In this document: positions 27,581-38,199 of the stretch, in pieces | Numbering within the stretch: the first letter of the stretch is position 1 | How the letters are laid out: the number at the start of each line of letters is the position of its first letter | From: Flavimobilis soli | GTDB lineage: Bacteria; Actinomycetota; Actinomycetes; Actinomycetales; Cellulomonadaceae | Length of the DNA stretch: 64,000 bases | NCBI RefSeq assembly: GCF_002564025.1 | Contig: NZ_PDJH01000001.1 | Span: forward strand, 682,001 to 746,000 | Direction of reading: 5' to 3' | Made by a program: the position numbers and the translations under genes | The notes under the pieces: generated by a model | The model's database searches: none | Told to the model about the DNA's origin: nothing | Seen by the model: the letters and a program-made list of their open reading frames with translations, nothing else

Positions 27581-27610
27581 GACGGCCGCGGGCGCACGCC
27601 CGCGGCCGTC
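27581..27610. terminator. Bidirectional hairpin between the ABC permease and proS
   Basis: A perfect 14-bp inverted repeat (27581-27594 with 27597-27610) sits between two convergent genes, 6 nt from one stop codon and 15 nt from the other. It can end transcription from both sides. Confidence 0.8.
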
Positions 27611-27625
27611 GACCAGACCTGGATG

Positions 27626-29389
27626 TCAGAAAGCCCTGACGAGCTCCTCGACGTGCGCGACGACGTCGTCCACGGCAACCTGCACGCGCTCCGTGCTCGT
27701 GCGCTCGCGCACCTCGATCACGCCGTCCGCGAGGCCGCGACCGACGACGACGATGAGCGGGACGCCCAGGAGCTCGGCGTCGGCGAACTTCACGCCGGGC
27801 GAGACCTTGGGGCGGTCGTCGTACAGGACCTCGACGCCGCGCGCGGAGAGCTCCGTCGCGACCTTCTCCGCGGCCGCGAACACGGCCGCGTCCTTGCCCG
27901 TCGCGACGACGTGCACGTGCGCCGGGGCGACGTGCGCGGGCCACGTGAGGCCCGAGTCGTCGTGGTTCGCCTCCGCGAGCGCCGCGAGCACACGGGTCAC
28001 GCCGACGCCGTAGGAGCCCATCGTCACGGTGACCTGCTTGCCGTTGACATCGAGCACCTTGAGGCCGAGCGACTCGGCGTACTTGCGGCCGAGCTGGAAG
28101 ATGTGGCCGATCTCGATGCCGCGCGCGAGCTCGAGCGGGCCCGAGCCGTCGGGTGCGGGGTCGCCGGCGCGCACCTCGGCGGCCTCGATCGTGCCGTCAC
28201 CCACGAAGTCGCGGCCGGCGACGAGGTCGAAGACGTGCTTGTCGACGGCGTTCGCGCCCGTGATCCAACGCGTGCCGGGGACGACGCGCGGGTCGAGCAG
28301 GTAGCGCACGCCCTCCTCGTCGCCCGTGTTGGCGCGGCCGACGGCCTGCGGGCCGATGTACCCCTTGACGAGCTCCGGGTGCTTCTTGAACTCGTCCTCG
28401 CCGGCGGGCTCTGCCTCCGCGGGCGCGAGCGACGCCTCGAGGCGCTTCATGTCGACCTCACGGTCGCCGGGCAGGCCGACGACGACGAGCTCCTTCGAGC
28501 CGTCCGGGTGCGTGAGGGACAGCACGACGTTCTTGAGGGTGTCCGCAGCGGTCCACTCGCGGCCGTCCGTGCGCGGGTGGTTCGCGTTGGCGAAAGCGAC
28601 GAGCGACTCGATCGTCGGCGTGCCGGGCGTGTCCTCCACGTGCGCCGCGGGGGCGTCGTCGAACGGGATCGCGTCGGGAACCGGCGTGACGACCGCCTCG
28701 ACGTTGGCCGCGTAGCCGCCTGCGGAGCGGACGAAGGTGTCCTCGCCGATCGGGCTCGGGGACAGGAACTCCTCCGAGCGCGAGCCGCCCATCGCTCCGG
28801 CCGTCGCCGCGACGATGACGTACTCGAGACCGAGGCGCGTGAAGATGCGCTCGTAGGCCGCGCGCTGCGCCTGGTACGACGCCTCGAGGCCCTCGTCGTC
28901 GATGTCGAACGAGTAGGCGTCCTTCATGACGAACTCGCGGCCGCGGATCAGGCCGGCGCGGGGGCGCGCCTCGTCGCGGTACTTCGTCTGGATCTGGAAC
29001 AGCGTCAGCGGCAGGTCCTTGTACGACGAGTACAGGTCCTTGACGAGGAGCGTGAACATCTCCTCGTGCGTCGGCGCGAGGAGGTAGTCGGCGTCCTTGC
29101 GGTCCTTGAGGCGGAAGAGGTTGGGTCCGTACTCGGCCCAGCGACCCGTCGCCTCGTAGGGCTCGCGCGGCAGGAGGGCCGGGAAGTGCACCTCCTGGGC
29201 ACCGGCCGCGATCATCTCCTCGCGGACGACGGCCTCGACCTTGGCGAGCACGCGCAGGCCGAGCGGCAGCCACGTGTAGATGCCGGGGGCGGCGCGGCGG
29301 ATGTAACCCGCGCGGACCAGCAGTCGGTGGCTGGCGACCTCCGCGTCGGCGGGGTCCTCTCGCAGGGTCCGGACAAAGAGCTGACTCAT
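27626..29389 (-). CDS. proS: Proline--tRNA ligase (bacterial type with insertion domain)
   Basis: Charges tRNA-Pro. The 587-residue class II synthetase has motif 1 region ([15 protein letters not shown]), motif 2 ([27 protein letters not shown]), the inserted editing-like domain (about 220-390) and motif 3 ([14 protein letters not shown]), then the anticodon-binding domain. The ATG at 29389 gives [17 protein letters not shown], matching the family N-terminus. The ribosome-binding site is weak. A TAGGCT -10 element 19 nt upstream implies a leader of about 12 nt, so it is probably independent of the upstream GNAT gene. Confidence 0.96.
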   Translation of the reverse strand: MSQLFVRTLREDPADAEVASHRLLVRAGYIRRAAPGIYTWLPLGLRVLAKVEAVVREEMIAAGAQEVHFPALLPREPYEATGRWAEYGPNLFRLKDRKDADYLLAPTHEEMFTLLVKDLYSSYKDLPLTLFQIQTKYRDEARPRAGLIRGREFVMKDAYSFDIDDEGLEASYQAQRAAYERIFTRLGLEYVIVAATAGAMGGSRSEEFLSPSPIGEDTFVRSAGGYAANVEAVVTPVPDAIPFDDAPAAHVEDTPGTPTIESLVAFANANHPRTDGREWTAADTLKNVVLSLTHPDGSKELVVVGLPGDREVDMKRLEASLAPAEAEPAGEDEFKKHPELVKGYIGPQAVGRANTGDEEGVRYLLDPRVVPGTRWITGANAVDKHVFDLVAGRDFVGDGTIEAAEVRAGDPAPDGSGPLELARGIEIGHIFQLGRKYAESLGLKVLDVNGKQVTVTMGSYGVGVTRVLAALAEANHDDSGLTWPAHVAPAHVHVVATGKDAAVFAAAEKVATELSARGVEVLYDDRPKVSPGVKFADAELLGVPLIVVVGRGLADGVIEVRERTSTERVQVAVDDVVAHVEELVRAF

Positions 29390-29408
29390 TCGCAGAAGCA
29401 CAAGGGCA

Positions 29409-29414
29409 AGCCTA
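29409..29414 (-). promoter_or_regulatory. Candidate -10 element of proS
   Basis: TAGGCT on the minus strand lies 19 nt before the proS ATG, in the 53-nt gap after the GNAT gene. The -35 is not recognisable. Confidence 0.42.
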
Positions 29415-29442
29415 CCGACTGGCAGCCGCTGCCCCCGCCGCG

Positions 29443-30339
29443 TCAGAACATCACGGTGGCGTAGGTGCCCTCCCGCACGAAGCCCACGCGCTCGTAGGCC
29501 GCGAGCGCCCTGCTGTTGTAGGCGTTGACGTAGAGCGACACGAGCGGCGCGTGGGTCGCGAGCGCGGCGTCGACGACGGCGGCGACCCCGGGCGCGGCGA
29601 GGCCCTCGCCGCGTCGGGACGGCGTGACCCACACGCCCTGGAGCTGGGCGACCTGCGGGACGAGCGCCCCGACCTCCGCCTTGAACACGACCGTGCCGCG
29701 GCGGCCGTCTCCCCCGCCGTCGATGCGGGCGTAGGAGCGGCCCTCGGTGATGAGCTGCAGCACGCGCCGCTCGTAGCCGGACGACGACGCCGAGAGCGGC
29801 GAGTAGCCGACCTCCTCGACGAACATGCTCACGCACGCGGGCAGGAGCGTCCCGAGCTCTTCGGGGAGGCTCAGCCGCACCTCGGGGTCGGGCTCGACCG
29901 CAGGCGGCGAGGAGATGACGAGAGAGGGCTGCTCGGGCCGGATCTCGCGCGCAGGCCCCCACGCGCCGTCGAGGTGGTTCCACACCCCGAGCACCGCGCT
30001 GGCGCGCCCGACGACGGAGGACGAGCGGCGCCCCCTGCTGCGCGCCATCGAGGCGAAGGCCGCGTACGCCTCCTCGCGCCGACGCGGCGTCAACCAGGGA
30101 GGCACGACGGGGACGAGGTTCGCCCCGGCCCAGCAGACAGCCTCGAGCGGCCCGTCGGCCGGGAAGCCCCACGCCTGGCCGCCCGACGCCGCGAGGCCGC
30201 TCTCGGCGGCCGTGAGCAGCCGGCAGTACGCGAGGACCGACCCGACCGGGTCGGCGGCGCACAGCTCGAGCGCAGCGGGCAGGTCGGCGTCGATCAGCTG
30301 CCGGGCCTGCCCCAGGCCCGGGGCCAGCTCGCGACCCAC
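29443..30339 (-). CDS. GNAT acetyltransferase with N-terminal DUF4081-like domain
   Basis: Predicted two-domain acetyltransferase of unknown substrate. The 298-residue protein has an N-terminal part (about 1-160) that resembles the DUF4081 region, then a GNAT domain with [20 protein letters not shown] as the acetyl-CoA loop and [21 protein letters not shown] near the C-terminus. The GTG start lies 13 nt after the ispG stop codon. The order dxr-rip1-ispG-GNAT matches Rv2870c-Rv2867c of Mycobacterium tuberculosis, so this is a conserved neighbour of the isoprenoid genes rather than a recent insertion. Confidence 0.87.
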   Translation of the reverse strand: MGRELAPGLGQARQLIDADLPAALELCAADPVGSVLAYCRLLTAAESGLAASGGQAWGFPADGPLEAVCWAGANLVPVVPPWLTPRRREEAYAAFASMARSRGRRSSSVVGRASAVLGVWNHLDGAWGPAREIRPEQPSLVISSPPAVEPDPEVRLSLPEELGTLLPACVSMFVEEVGYSPLSASSSGYERRVLQLITEGRSYARIDGGGDGRRGTVVFKAEVGALVPQVAQLQGVWVTPSRRGEGLAAPGVAAVVDAALATHAPLVSLYVNAYNSRALAAYERVGFVREGTYATVMF

Positions 30340-30352
30340 GGGTCGTCCGCGC

Positions 30353-31516
30353 TCAGCCAGCGACCGACACGGTCGGGGCGGTGCCCTCGACCGGCTCCAT
30401 CGTCTCGGCGATGCGCATCGCCTCGTCGATGAGCGTCTCGACGATCTGGTCCTCGGGGACGGTCTTGACGACCTCGCCCTTGACGAAGATCTGGCCCTTC
30501 CCGTTGCCGGAGGCGACGCCGAGGTCCGCCTCGCGCGCCTCGCCCGGACCGTTGACGACGCAGCCCATGACCGCGACGCGCAGCGGGACGGCGAGCCCCT
30601 CGAGCCCCGCGGTGACGCGCTCGGCGAGCGTGTACACGTCGACCTGCGCTCGACCGCACGACGGGCACGACACGATCTCGAGCTTGCGCGGGCGCAGGTT
30701 GAGCGCCTGCAGGATCTGGATGCCGACCTTGACCTCCTCGACGGGAGGCGCCGACAGGGAGACCCGGATCGTGTCGCCGATGCCCTGGCTCAGCAGCGCC
30801 CCGAAGGCCGTCGCCGACTTGATCGTGCCCTGGAACGCCGGGCCCGCCTCGGTCACGCCGAGGTGCAGGGGCCAGTCGCCGCGCTGCGCGAGCAGCTCAT
30901 AGGCGCGGACCATGACGACCGGGTCGTTGTGCTTCACCGAGATCTTGAAGTCGTGGAAGCCGTGCTCCTCGAAGAGCGACGCCTCCCAGACGGCCGACTC
31001 GACGAGCGCCTCCGGCGTCGCCTTGCCGTACTTCTCGAGCAGACGGCGGTCGAGCGACCCGGCGTTGACGCCGATGCGGATCGACGTACCCGCGTCGCTC
31101 GCGGCGCGCGCGATCTCCTTGACCTGGTCGTCGAACTTGCGGATGTTGCCCGGGTTGACGCGCACGGCCGCGCAGCCTGCGTCGATCGCGGCGAAGACGT
31201 AGCGCGGCTGGAAGTGGATGTCGGCGATCACGGGGATCTGCGACTTCTTCGCGATGATCGGCAGCGCGTCGGCGTCGTCCTGCGACGGGCACGCGACTCG
31301 GACGATGTCGCAGCCCGCGGCGGTCAGCTCGGCGATCTGCTGGAGCGTCGCGTTGATGTCGGTCGTCGGCGTCGTCGTCATCGACTGGACCGAGATCGGT
31401 GCGTCGCCGCCCACCTCGACCGCGCCCACGCGGATCTTGCGGGTCTTGTGCCGGGGCGCCAGGACGGTTGGCTGCTCCTTGACGGACGGGATGCCGAGGC
31501 TGATCGGTACGCTCAC
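30353..31516 (-). CDS. ispG: 4-hydroxy-3-methylbut-2-enyl-diphosphate synthase (IspG/GcpE)
   Basis: Iron-sulfur enzyme of the MEP isoprenoid pathway, converting MEcPP to HMBPP. The 387-residue protein begins with an N-terminal TIM barrel ([31 protein letters not shown]). The C-terminal cluster domain has cysteines in SCPSCGR (about 282 and 285) and GCVVNGPGE (about 317), with the Glu of that motif as the fourth ligand. The GTG start at 31516 is preceded by GAGGGGG at about 11 nt. A hairpin after rip1 separates it from dxr-rip1, and the GNAT gene follows. Confidence 0.96.
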   Translation of the reverse strand: MSVPISLGIPSVKEQPTVLAPRHKTRKIRVGAVEVGGDAPISVQSMTTTPTTDINATLQQIAELTAAGCDIVRVACPSQDDADALPIIAKKSQIPVIADIHFQPRYVFAAIDAGCAAVRVNPGNIRKFDDQVKEIARAASDAGTSIRIGVNAGSLDRRLLEKYGKATPEALVESAVWEASLFEEHGFHDFKISVKHNDPVVMVRAYELLAQRGDWPLHLGVTEAGPAFQGTIKSATAFGALLSQGIGDTIRVSLSAPPVEEVKVGIQILQALNLRPRKLEIVSCPSCGRAQVDVYTLAERVTAGLEGLAVPLRVAVMGCVVNGPGEAREADLGVASGNGKGQIFVKGEVVKTVPEDQIVETLIDEAMRIAETMEPVEGTAPTVSVAG

Positions 31517-31539
31517 CCGGCCAGTATCCCCCTCAGCGA

Positions 31540-31566
31540 CACGCTGCGCCGCGTCGGCGCAGCGTG
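31540..31566 (-). terminator. Hairpin between rip1 and ispG
   Basis: A perfect 11-bp inverted repeat (31540-31550 with 31556-31566) with a 5-nt loop lies 24 nt after the stop codon of the M50 protease gene. There is no T-tract. Confidence 0.62.
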
Positions 31567-31590
31567 CTGCACACAATCCACCCGCTCCGG

Positions 31591-32895
31591 TCAGGTCAGG
31601 GTCACGGGCACGACGAGGTCGGCGACGATCAGGAGGGCGGAGATGCCGATGAGCACGACGAAGACGCCGTACGCGAGCGGCATCATCCGCGCGGTGTCGG
31701 CGGGCCCGGGCAGGGGCGAGCGGCCGCGCAGGCGCGCGACCTGTCGCCGGGCTCCCTCGTAGAGCGCCCCGACGACGTGACCGCCGTCGAGCGGCAGCAG
31801 CGGGATCAGGTTGAACACGAACAGCGCGACGTTGAGGCTCGCGAGCAGCGACACCCAGATGACGACGCGGTCGCCTGACGTCACGCCCTCGATGTCGGCC
31901 GAGCCGACCTCTCCGGCGACGCGGCCGACGCCGACGATGCTCATGACCGAGTCCTGCGAACGTTCGCCGCCCGTGACGAGGGTGCGGCCGACCTCCCACA
32001 CCTGGACCGGCAGCGTGCTGACGATCCGGGCCGTGCCCGTGACCTGGGCCCACAGCGTGTCGACCGTGTCGCCGACTCCTCCGCGGACCTTCTCGACCGT
32101 CGGGCCCACGCCGACGTACGCGGACGTCACCGTCTGCGGCCGGCCCCCGTCGTCGAGAACGGGTGCGCCCGCCGCGTCGACGACCGTGCGCGTCACGGTC
32201 TGCGGCTGCACCGTGAGCTCGGCACGCGCGCCGTCGCGCTCGACGACGACGGTCGCCGGACGGTCACCGTTCGCGCTGATCGCCTCCGTCACGTCGGTCC
32301 AGGTGTCGACGTCGGTGCCCGCGTAGCTGACGATGCGGTCGCCGGGCTCGAGACCCGCAACCGCGGCCGGGGACTGCTCGTCGCCCGTGACGCACTCGCC
32401 CGCCGTCGTCGTGGGGACGCACGGCACGATCCGCTCGACCGTCGTCGTCGGCTGCACCGAGCCCACGCCCATGACGAGCACGCCCATGAGGACGAGCGCG
32501 ATGAGGAGGTTCATGAACGGGCCGCCGAGCATGACGACGACCTTCTTGCCGGCGGACAGCCGGTAGAACGCACGGTGCTCCTCGCCCGGGAGGATCTCCT
32601 CGGCGGACGCCTCGCGGGCGTCCTGCGCCAGCTCGGCGAAGCGGCCGGGCCGGTTCTCGCCCGTGCCGGGCGCGTACATCCCGACGAGCCGCACATACCC
32701 GCCGAGCGGGATGGCCTTGACGCCGTACTCCGTCTCGCCGCGCGTGCGCGACCACAGCGTCGGGCCGAAGCCGACCATGTACTGGCTGACGCGCACGCCG
32801 AACCGCTTCGCGGGCACCATGTGCCCGACCTCGTGGAGCGCGATCGACAGGAGCATCCCCACGACGAAGACGACGACACCGATCAGGTACCCCAT
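31591..32895 (-). CDS. Site-2 protease (RseP/Rip1, M50 family)
   Basis: Membrane-embedded zinc protease that cleaves anti-sigma factors and other single-pass proteins within the membrane. The 434-residue protein has the zinc motif HEVGH at 21-25 in its first membrane segment, a GGYVRLVGM region, a PDZ domain around 170-245 ([14 protein letters not shown]), and the third ligand in PLDGGH (D370) near the C-terminal membrane segments. The ATG at 32895 follows GGAGAAG. It lies 90 nt after dxr, as in M. tuberculosis where Rip1 follows Dxr. The anti-sigma substrate is not in the window. Confidence 0.94.
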   Translation of the reverse strand: MGYLIGVVVFVVGMLLSIALHEVGHMVPAKRFGVRVSQYMVGFGPTLWSRTRGETEYGVKAIPLGGYVRLVGMYAPGTGENRPGRFAELAQDAREASAEEILPGEEHRAFYRLSAGKKVVVMLGGPFMNLLIALVLMGVLVMGVGSVQPTTTVERIVPCVPTTTAGECVTGDEQSPAAVAGLEPGDRIVSYAGTDVDTWTDVTEAISANGDRPATVVVERDGARAELTVQPQTVTRTVVDAAGAPVLDDGGRPQTVTSAYVGVGPTVEKVRGGVGDTVDTLWAQVTGTARIVSTLPVQVWEVGRTLVTGGERSQDSVMSIVGVGRVAGEVGSADIEGVTSGDRVVIWVSLLASLNVALFVFNLIPLLPLDGGHVVGALYEGARRQVARLRGRSPLPGPADTARMMPLAYGVFVVLIGISALLIVADLVVPVTLT

Positions 32896-32985
32896 GCGAC
32901 TGCTTCTCCTCGGTGCTGTGCGTCGGCCCGGCAGGGCGTTCAGGCTGATGGTACGGCTGGCAGGCGCCTGGCGGGAACGGCGAGG

Positions 32986-34155
32986 TCAGCGCGCGAGCAG
33001 CTCGTTCGCCCGGGCCCGGGCCCAGGCCTCAGTGTCGAGCAGGAGGCTGGGAGTCAGGTGGGAGCCGCCGGTGCCCTCGTGCTCGCCGAGGACCGTCTCG
33101 ACGGTCGCGACGATGTCGAGGAAGCCGATACGGCCGGCGAGGAACGCGGCGACGCACTCCTCGTTCGCGGCGTTGAGCACGGCCGGGTGCGTCGGCGACG
33201 CGGTCGCGGCGTGCCGCGCGAGCGCGACGGCGCGGAACGTCTCCTCGTCGAGCGGCTCGAACGTCCACGACGTGGCGGCGGTCCAGTCGCACGCGGGCGC
33301 CGCGTCGGGCACACGGTCGGGCCAACCGAGGCCGAGCGCGATCGGGATGCGCATGTCCGGCGGCGACGCCTGCGCGATCGTCGAGCCGTCGGTGAACTCG
33401 ACCATCGAGTGCACGACCGACTGCGGGTGCACGACCACGGCGATGTCGGCGACGGGGACGTCGAACAGGAGGTGCGCCTCGATCAGCTCGAGGCCCTTGT
33501 TCATCATCGACGCCGAGTTGACCGTGACGACCGGTCCCATCGCCCACGTCGGGTGCGCGAGAGCCTGCTCGGCCGTGACGGCCGCCATCTTCTCGCGGGT
33601 CCAGCCGCGGAACGGCCCGCCCGACGCGGTGAGCACGAGCCTGCGCACCTCGTCGCGACGCCCGGAGCGCAGGGCCTGCGCGATCGCCGAGTGCTCCGAG
33701 TCGACGGGCACGATCTGCCCCGGCCGCACCGCGGCCTCCTTGACGAGAGCACCGCCGACGACGAGGGACTCCTTGTTCGCGAGCGCGAGCGTCGAGCCCG
33801 CCTCGAGAGCGGCGAGGGTCGGCTCGAGGCCGACCGAGCCGGTGATGCCGTTGAGCACGACGTCCGCGCCGCACGCCGCGACCTGGGCCGCGGCCCCGGG
33901 GCCCGCGAGGACCTCGACGGCGGCGCCGTCGAGCGCGTCGACGACCGCAGCGCGCGCAGAGTCGTCGTGCACCGCGACGACGCGGGCACCGACCTCCCGC
34001 GCCTGGCGTGCGAGCAGGCCCGGGTCCCGGCCGCCCGCGCTGAGCGCGACGACCTCGAAGCGCTCAGGGTTGCGCGAGACGACGTCGATCGCCTGCGTGC
34101 CGATCGACCCCGTCGATCCCAGCAGCGCGACCGTGCGACGCCCGGCGGAGGTCAC
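32986..34155 (-). CDS. dxr: 1-deoxy-D-xylulose-5-phosphate reductoisomerase
   Basis: NADPH enzyme making methylerythritol phosphate, the committed step of the MEP pathway; it is the target of fosmidomycin. The 389-residue protein has [16 protein letters not shown] at the N-terminus, NKESLVVGG near 120, [10 protein letters not shown] near 145, and [10 protein letters not shown] near 180. The GTG start overlaps the stop codon of the DivIVA-repeat gene as GTGA, so translation is coupled through rlmN, the DivIVA gene and dxr. rip1 follows. Confidence 0.96.
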   Translation of the reverse strand: MTSAGRRTVALLGSTGSIGTQAIDVVSRNPERFEVVALSAGGRDPGLLARQAREVGARVVAVHDDSARAAVVDALDGAAVEVLAGPGAAAQVAACGADVVLNGITGSVGLEPTLAALEAGSTLALANKESLVVGGALVKEAAVRPGQIVPVDSEHSAIAQALRSGRRDEVRRLVLTASGGPFRGWTREKMAAVTAEQALAHPTWAMGPVVTVNSASMMNKGLELIEAHLLFDVPVADIAVVVHPQSVVHSMVEFTDGSTIAQASPPDMRIPIALGLGWPDRVPDAAPACDWTAATSWTFEPLDEETFRAVALARHAATASPTHPAVLNAANEECVAAFLAGRIGFLDIVATVETVLGEHEGTGGSHLTPSLLLDTEAWARARANELLAR

Positions 34156-34706
34156 TCGACGCCCAGCAGGACCTCGATGGCACGGGTGAAGAACGCGTCG
34201 ACGGGTCCCTCAGCGTAACCGTCGCGGCCGCGACGACGGCGGAACTTGGCCTCGCGGATCTCGGTCGACGTGATCGGCTCGCCGCGGTCGAAGTAGCTCA
34301 CGAGGCGGGCGCACAGCGCGTCGACGTCGTCGGCGTCGTACGACCACTGCCCGCGACGTCCCGGGGCGAACTTCTCCCCCGCAGGGCGGCTCAGGCGGCC
34401 GTACAGCGTGCGCGCGCGCTCCGCGAGCAGCGCCATCCATGCCTGCTGACCGTGCTGCGCGACGTACTGCGTGCGCTCCTTCGCGACGAACGCCGACTCG
34501 AGGCGGTCGAGCGCCGCGTCCACCTCGGTGAACGCGTAGCCGCCCCGCTTGAAGCCGAAGGCGGCGCGGTGGATCGCCGCGGCGTCGAGCCCCGTCTTCT
34601 CCGCGCCCTCGTACTCGCGCCGTGCGCGCTCGAAGAGCGCGTCGACGTCCTCCGGGGCGTACCCGGTACGGAGCTTGGACACGGTCGAGAACATGGTGCT
34701 GCTCAC
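34152..34706 (-). CDS. DivIVA-domain repeat protein
   Basis: Small cytoplasmic protein whose sequence holds two aligned modules of about 75-80 residues. Each has a pattern with DVDAL, then A.F....GY and VDA followed by a leucine-rich helix: residues about 9-70 ([36 protein letters not shown]) and about 115-182 ([32 protein letters not shown]). These resemble the DivIVA N-terminal motif FRRGYD..VD. The 184-residue protein starts at the GTG 34706, 5 nt after GAGGAGGAG. It overlaps rlmN (GTGA) and dxr (GTGA). A role near the cell pole or septum is possible from DivIVA biology, but no coiled-coil tail for polymerisation is present. Confidence 0.8.
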   Translation of the reverse strand: MSSTMFSTVSKLRTGYAPEDVDALFERARREYEGAEKTGLDAAAIHRAAFGFKRGGYAFTEVDAALDRLESAFVAKERTQYVAQHGQQAWMALLAERARTLYGRLSRPAGEKFAPGRRGQWSYDADDVDALCARLVSYFDRGEPITSTEIREAKFRRRRGRDGYAEGPVDAFFTRAIEVLLGVE

Positions 34707-35839
34707 TCGTCCTCCTCCTCGGCGGCCAGCTGGCCGCACGCGCCATCGATGTCGCTGCCGCGGGTGTCGCGGATCGTCGTGGGGATGCCGTGCCCGCGCA
34801 GGCGCGCGACGAACTCGGCCTCGACCGCAGGGTCGCTCGCCGTCCAGATCGAGCCGGGCGTGGGGTTGAGCGGGATCGGGTTGACGTGCACCCAGCCGCG
34901 ACCGCGCGCGTTGAGCTTCTTGCCGAGGAGGTCGGCGCGCCACGCGTGGTCGTTCATGTCGCGGATGAGCGCGTACTCGATGCTCACGCGGCGGCCCGTG
35001 ATCGTGTGGTACTCCTTCGCCGCGTCGAGCGTCTCGTCGACCGACCAGCGGGTGTTGATCGGGACGAGCTCGGACCGCAGCTCGTCGTCGGGCGCGTGCA
35101 GCGAGAGCGCGAGCGTGAGCGGCAGGCCCTCGCCGGAGAGCTTACGCATCGCGGGCACGAGGCCGACGGTCGAGACGGTGATGTTGCGCGCCGACATGCC
35201 CATGCCGTCCGGCACGGGGGCGATCAGCTGACGGATCGTGCCCATGACGGCCTTGTAGTTCGCGAGCGGCTCTCCCATGCCCATGAACACGAGGTTGTTG
35301 AGCCGGCCCGAGCCGCCGGGGATCTCGCCGTCGACGAGCGAGCGCGACGCCGCGCGCACCTGCTCGACGATCTCCGCCGTCGACAGGTTGCGGGTCAGGC
35401 CGAGCTGGCCGGTCGCGCAGAACGGGCACGCCATGCCGCAGCCGGCCTGGCTCGAGACGCAGAGCGTCGACCGGTTCGGGTACTGCATGAGCACCGACTC
35501 GACCTTCGCGTCGTCGAACAGGTGCCAGAGCGTCTTGACGGTCGTGCCGCCGTCGGCCTTCAGGGTGCGCGACGCGCGCAGCAGCGGCGGGAAGAGAGTC
35601 TCGGTGAGGCTGTCGCGGGTAGCGGCCGGCAGGTCGGTCATGAGCGCCGGGTCCGAGGTGAGGTGGCCGTAGTAGTGCTGCGCGAGCTGCTTCGCGCGGA
35701 ACGGCTTCTCCCCTGCCTCGGTCACCGCGGCTACGCGCTCCTCAGGCGTGAGGTCCGCGAAGTGGCGCGGCGGCTTGCCACGACGGCCGGCAGCCGGGGT
35801 GGCGAGGTTGAGCGTCACGGGGACGCGTCGTTCAGACAT
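34703..35839 (-). CDS. rlmN: Dual-specificity 23S rRNA/tRNA methyltransferase RlmN
   Basis: Radical-SAM enzyme that methylates C2 of A2503 in 23S rRNA and A37 in tRNAs. The 378-residue protein has the cluster cysteines in [11 protein letters not shown] near 133-140, an N-terminal helical domain, the SAM motif GMGEPLANY near 190, and a C-terminal region with the methylated and resolving cysteine positions expected near the end; I did not confirm the last cysteine by alignment. The ATG at 35839 follows 22 nt after cdsA. The next gene overlaps its stop codon. Confidence 0.95.
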   Translation of the reverse strand: MSERRVPVTLNLATPAAGRRGKPPRHFADLTPEERVAAVTEAGEKPFRAKQLAQHYYGHLTSDPALMTDLPAATRDSLTETLFPPLLRASRTLKADGGTTVKTLWHLFDDAKVESVLMQYPNRSTLCVSSQAGCGMACPFCATGQLGLTRNLSTAEIVEQVRAASRSLVDGEIPGGSGRLNNLVFMGMGEPLANYKAVMGTIRQLIAPVPDGMGMSARNITVSTVGLVPAMRKLSGEGLPLTLALSLHAPDDELRSELVPINTRWSVDETLDAAKEYHTITGRRVSIEYALIRDMNDHAWRADLLGKKLNARGRGWVHVNPIPLNPTPGSIWTASDPAVEAEFVARLRGHGIPTTIRDTRGSDIDGACGQLAAEEEDE

Positions 35840-35861
35840 GGGAGAAGTCTCTCAGGGTTGG

Positions 35862-36716
35862 TCAGCCCGCGGCCGGGAGGGACACGGACAGCAGGAGGTA
35901 CACGAACGGGGCGGTCAGGAGCAGGGAGTCGAGGCGGTCGAGGACACCGCCGTGGCCGGGCAGCAGGGTGCCCATGTCCTTGAGCTCCATGTCCCGCTTG
36001 AGGAGCGACTCGGCGAGGTCGCCGAGGGTCGCGGTCACGGGCGTCGCGACGCCGAGGGCGAAGCCGACCCAGAGGGGCTCGTCGAGGAAGACGACGCCGC
36101 CGACGAGGCCGACCGCGAGGGCCAGGAGGAACGAGCCCGCGAGCCCTTCCCAGCTCTTCTTGGGGCTGATCGTCGGGGCGAGCGGGTGCTTGCCGAAGCG
36201 GACCCCGGCGAAGAATCCGCCCGTGTCGCTCGCGACCGCGAGCAGCACGAAGACGAGGACACGCGTCGCGCCGTCGGGCTGCGCGAGCAGGAGCATCGCG
36301 AAGCCCGCCATGAGCGGAAGGTACGCCGCGGCGAACGCGCCGGCGGACGCGTCGCGCAGGGCGCGGGCACCCCGGGCGTCGATCGCCCGCCAGACGACGA
36401 CGCCCACCACGGTGAGCACGAACGACACCATGAGGGCCTCGAGGCCCGACGTGTACGCCGAGACGAGGATCCCTGCGGTGCCCACCCACAGCGGGGCGAG
36501 CGGCAGGTGCACGTCGCGCCGGGAGAAGGCCTGGGCGAGCTCCCACAGCGCGGCACACACCGCGACCGCGGCGAAGAGGACGAAGGCTGGCTTCCAGAGG
36601 AACAACGAGCCGACGACGACGACGAGCAGGCCTACCCCGACGGCGACGGCCTTGGGAAGGTCACGTCCGCCGGTCGAGCTGGTGCGAGGCTCGGCGTCCA
36701 CGGGCAGGTCAGCCAT
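35862..36716 (-). CDS. cdsA: Phosphatidate cytidylyltransferase
   Basis: Integral membrane enzyme forming CDP-diacylglycerol from phosphatidate and CTP, the branch point to phospholipids and phosphatidylinositol. The 284-residue protein has about eight membrane segments and the CDS signature near the C-terminus (DLAESLLKRDMELKDMGTLLPGHGGVLDRLDS). ASDTGGFFAGVRFGKH also matches the family. Its ATG shares one base with the frr stop codon (TGATG), so it is translated from the frr message. Confidence 0.95.
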   Translation of the reverse strand: MADLPVDAEPRTSSTGGRDLPKAVAVGVGLLVVVVGSLFLWKPAFVLFAAVAVCAALWELAQAFSRRDVHLPLAPLWVGTAGILVSAYTSGLEALMVSFVLTVVGVVVWRAIDARGARALRDASAGAFAAAYLPLMAGFAMLLLAQPDGATRVLVFVLLAVASDTGGFFAGVRFGKHPLAPTISPKKSWEGLAGSFLLALAVGLVGGVVFLDEPLWVGFALGVATPVTATLGDLAESLLKRDMELKDMGTLLPGHGGVLDRLDSLLLTAPFVYLLLSVSLPAAG

Positions 36717-37273
36717 CAGACCTCGAGAAGCTCGGCTTCCTTGGCAGCGAGGATGACGTCGATCTCGTCGGTGTGACGCTTGGTCACCGCGTCGAGCTCC
36801 TTCTCCGCGCGCGAACCCTCGTCCTCGCCGATCTCGCCGTCCTTGACGGCGCGGTCGATGAGGTCCTTGGCCTTGCGGCGGACGGAGCGGACGGAGACGC
36901 GAGCCTCCTCGGCCTTCGACTTGGCGAGCTTGACGTAGTCGCGGCGACGCTCTTCGGTCAGGGCGGGCAGCACGACGCGGATGACGTTGCCGTCGTTCGC
37001 GGGGTTCACGCCCAGGTCGGAGTCGCGGAGCGCCTTCTCGATCGCGGTCATCGCCGTCTTGTCGAACGGGGAGATGAGCACCGTGCGCGCCTCGGTCACG
37101 TTGAACGACGCGAGCTGCTGCAGGGGCGTGGGGCTGCCGTAGTACTCGACGAAGATCTTGGAGAACATCGCTGCGTTGGCACGACCGGTGCGGATCGCCG
37201 CGAAGTCCTCCTTGGCGACCTCCAGGGCCTTGTCCATCTTTTCCTCTGCCTCGAGGAGGGTCTCGTCGATCAC
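36716..37273 (-). CDS. frr: Ribosome recycling factor
   Basis: Dissociates post-termination ribosomes together with EF-G. The 185-residue protein has the standard length, with [21 protein letters not shown] near the N-terminus, [29 protein letters not shown] in the middle and a long three-helix bundle. It lies 62 nt after pyrH, the conserved rpsB-tsf-pyrH-frr order, and is coupled to cdsA. Confidence 0.97.
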   Translation of the reverse strand: MIDETLLEAEEKMDKALEVAKEDFAAIRTGRANAAMFSKIFVEYYGSPTPLQQLASFNVTEARTVLISPFDKTAMTAIEKALRDSDLGVNPANDGNVIRVVLPALTEERRRDYVKLAKSKAEEARVSVRSVRRKAKDLIDRAVKDGEIGEDEGSRAEKELDAVTKRHTDEIDVILAAKEAELLEV

Positions 37274-37335
37274 CGGTGCTCCTTGTGTCGCGGTTGGCGC
37301 TCGCGTCGGCGAGCAGGGGTTGCTGGGATTCGCGC

Positions 37336-38079
37336 TCAGCGCGTGGTGACTACCGTGCCGATGTTCTCACCCAGGAGGGCGCGGGTCACGTTGCCGGGCT
37401 CCCCCATGCCGAACACTCGCATCGTGACGTCGTTGTCCATGCAGAGGCTGAAGGCGGTCGAGTCGACGACCTTGAGGCCGCGCTGGAGGGCGTCCGAGTA
37501 CGTGAGGGTGTCGAGCTTGCGGGCGTCGGGGTCGACGTTCGGGTCGGCGGAGTAGACGCCGTCGACGCCGTTCTTGCCCATGAGGACCTCGTCGCAGCGC
37601 GTCTCGAGGGTGCGCTGGACCGCGACCGTGTCAGTCGAGAAGTAGGGCATGCCTGCACCGGCGCCGAAGATGACGACGCGGCCCTTCTCCATGTGCCGGA
37701 TGGCGCGCAGCGGGATGTAGTTCTCGGCGACCTGGCCCATGGCGATCGCGGTCTGCACGCGGGTCGAGACGCCCTGCTTCTCGAGGAAGTCCTGCAGGGC
37801 GAGGCAGTTCATGACCGTGCCGAGCATGCCCATGTAGTCGGCACGGGCGCGGTCGAGGCCGCGCTGCGAGAGCTCGGCGCCGCGGAAGAAGTTGCCTCCG
37901 CCGACGACGATCGCGACCTGGACGCCCTGGTTGACGGCCGCGGCGATCTCGGCCGCGACGCGCTGGACGACGTCGGGGGCGAGCCCGATCTGACCACCGC
38001 CGAACATCTCTCCGGAGAGCTTGAGCAGGACGCGGCGCGCCTTGCCGGGCTTCTGCGTGGTCGTGGTCTCGTCGGTCAT
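37336..38079 (-). CDS. pyrH: UMP kinase
   Basis: Phosphorylates UMP to UDP. The 247-residue amino-acid-kinase-fold protein has [11 protein letters not shown] at the N-terminus, [10 protein letters not shown] near 60, [14 protein letters not shown] near 135 and [10 protein letters not shown] near the C-terminus. Bacterial PyrH is a hexamer controlled by GTP and UTP (family knowledge). It follows tsf after a 120-nt gap that contains a very strong hairpin, so it may have its own promoter, though none is clear. Confidence 0.96.
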   Translation of the reverse strand: MTDETTTTQKPGKARRVLLKLSGEMFGGGQIGLAPDVVQRVAAEIAAAVNQGVQVAIVVGGGNFFRGAELSQRGLDRARADYMGMLGTVMNCLALQDFLEKQGVSTRVQTAIAMGQVAENYIPLRAIRHMEKGRVVIFGAGAGMPYFSTDTVAVQRTLETRCDEVLMGKNGVDGVYSADPNVDPDARKLDTLTYSDALQRGLKVVDSTAFSLCMDNDVTMRVFGMGEPGNVTRALLGENIGTVVTTR

Positions 38080-38150
38080 CGGGTCTCGCCTTCTCGTGCT
38101 CTCGTGGTCCGTCCGCGGGTCACGGGCGGGTGCTGAGGATGGTGCGGGTG

Positions 38151-38189
38151 CGCCGTCGGCCCGACCCCAGCGGGGTCGGGCCGACGGCG
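38151..38189 (-). terminator. Strong hairpin terminator after tsf
   Basis: A perfect 18-bp inverted repeat (38151-38168 with 38172-38189) with a 3-nt loop lies 10 nt after the tsf stop codon. No T-tract follows. It is the strongest hairpin in the window. Confidence 0.82.
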
Positions 38190-38199
38190 CGTGCAGGAG

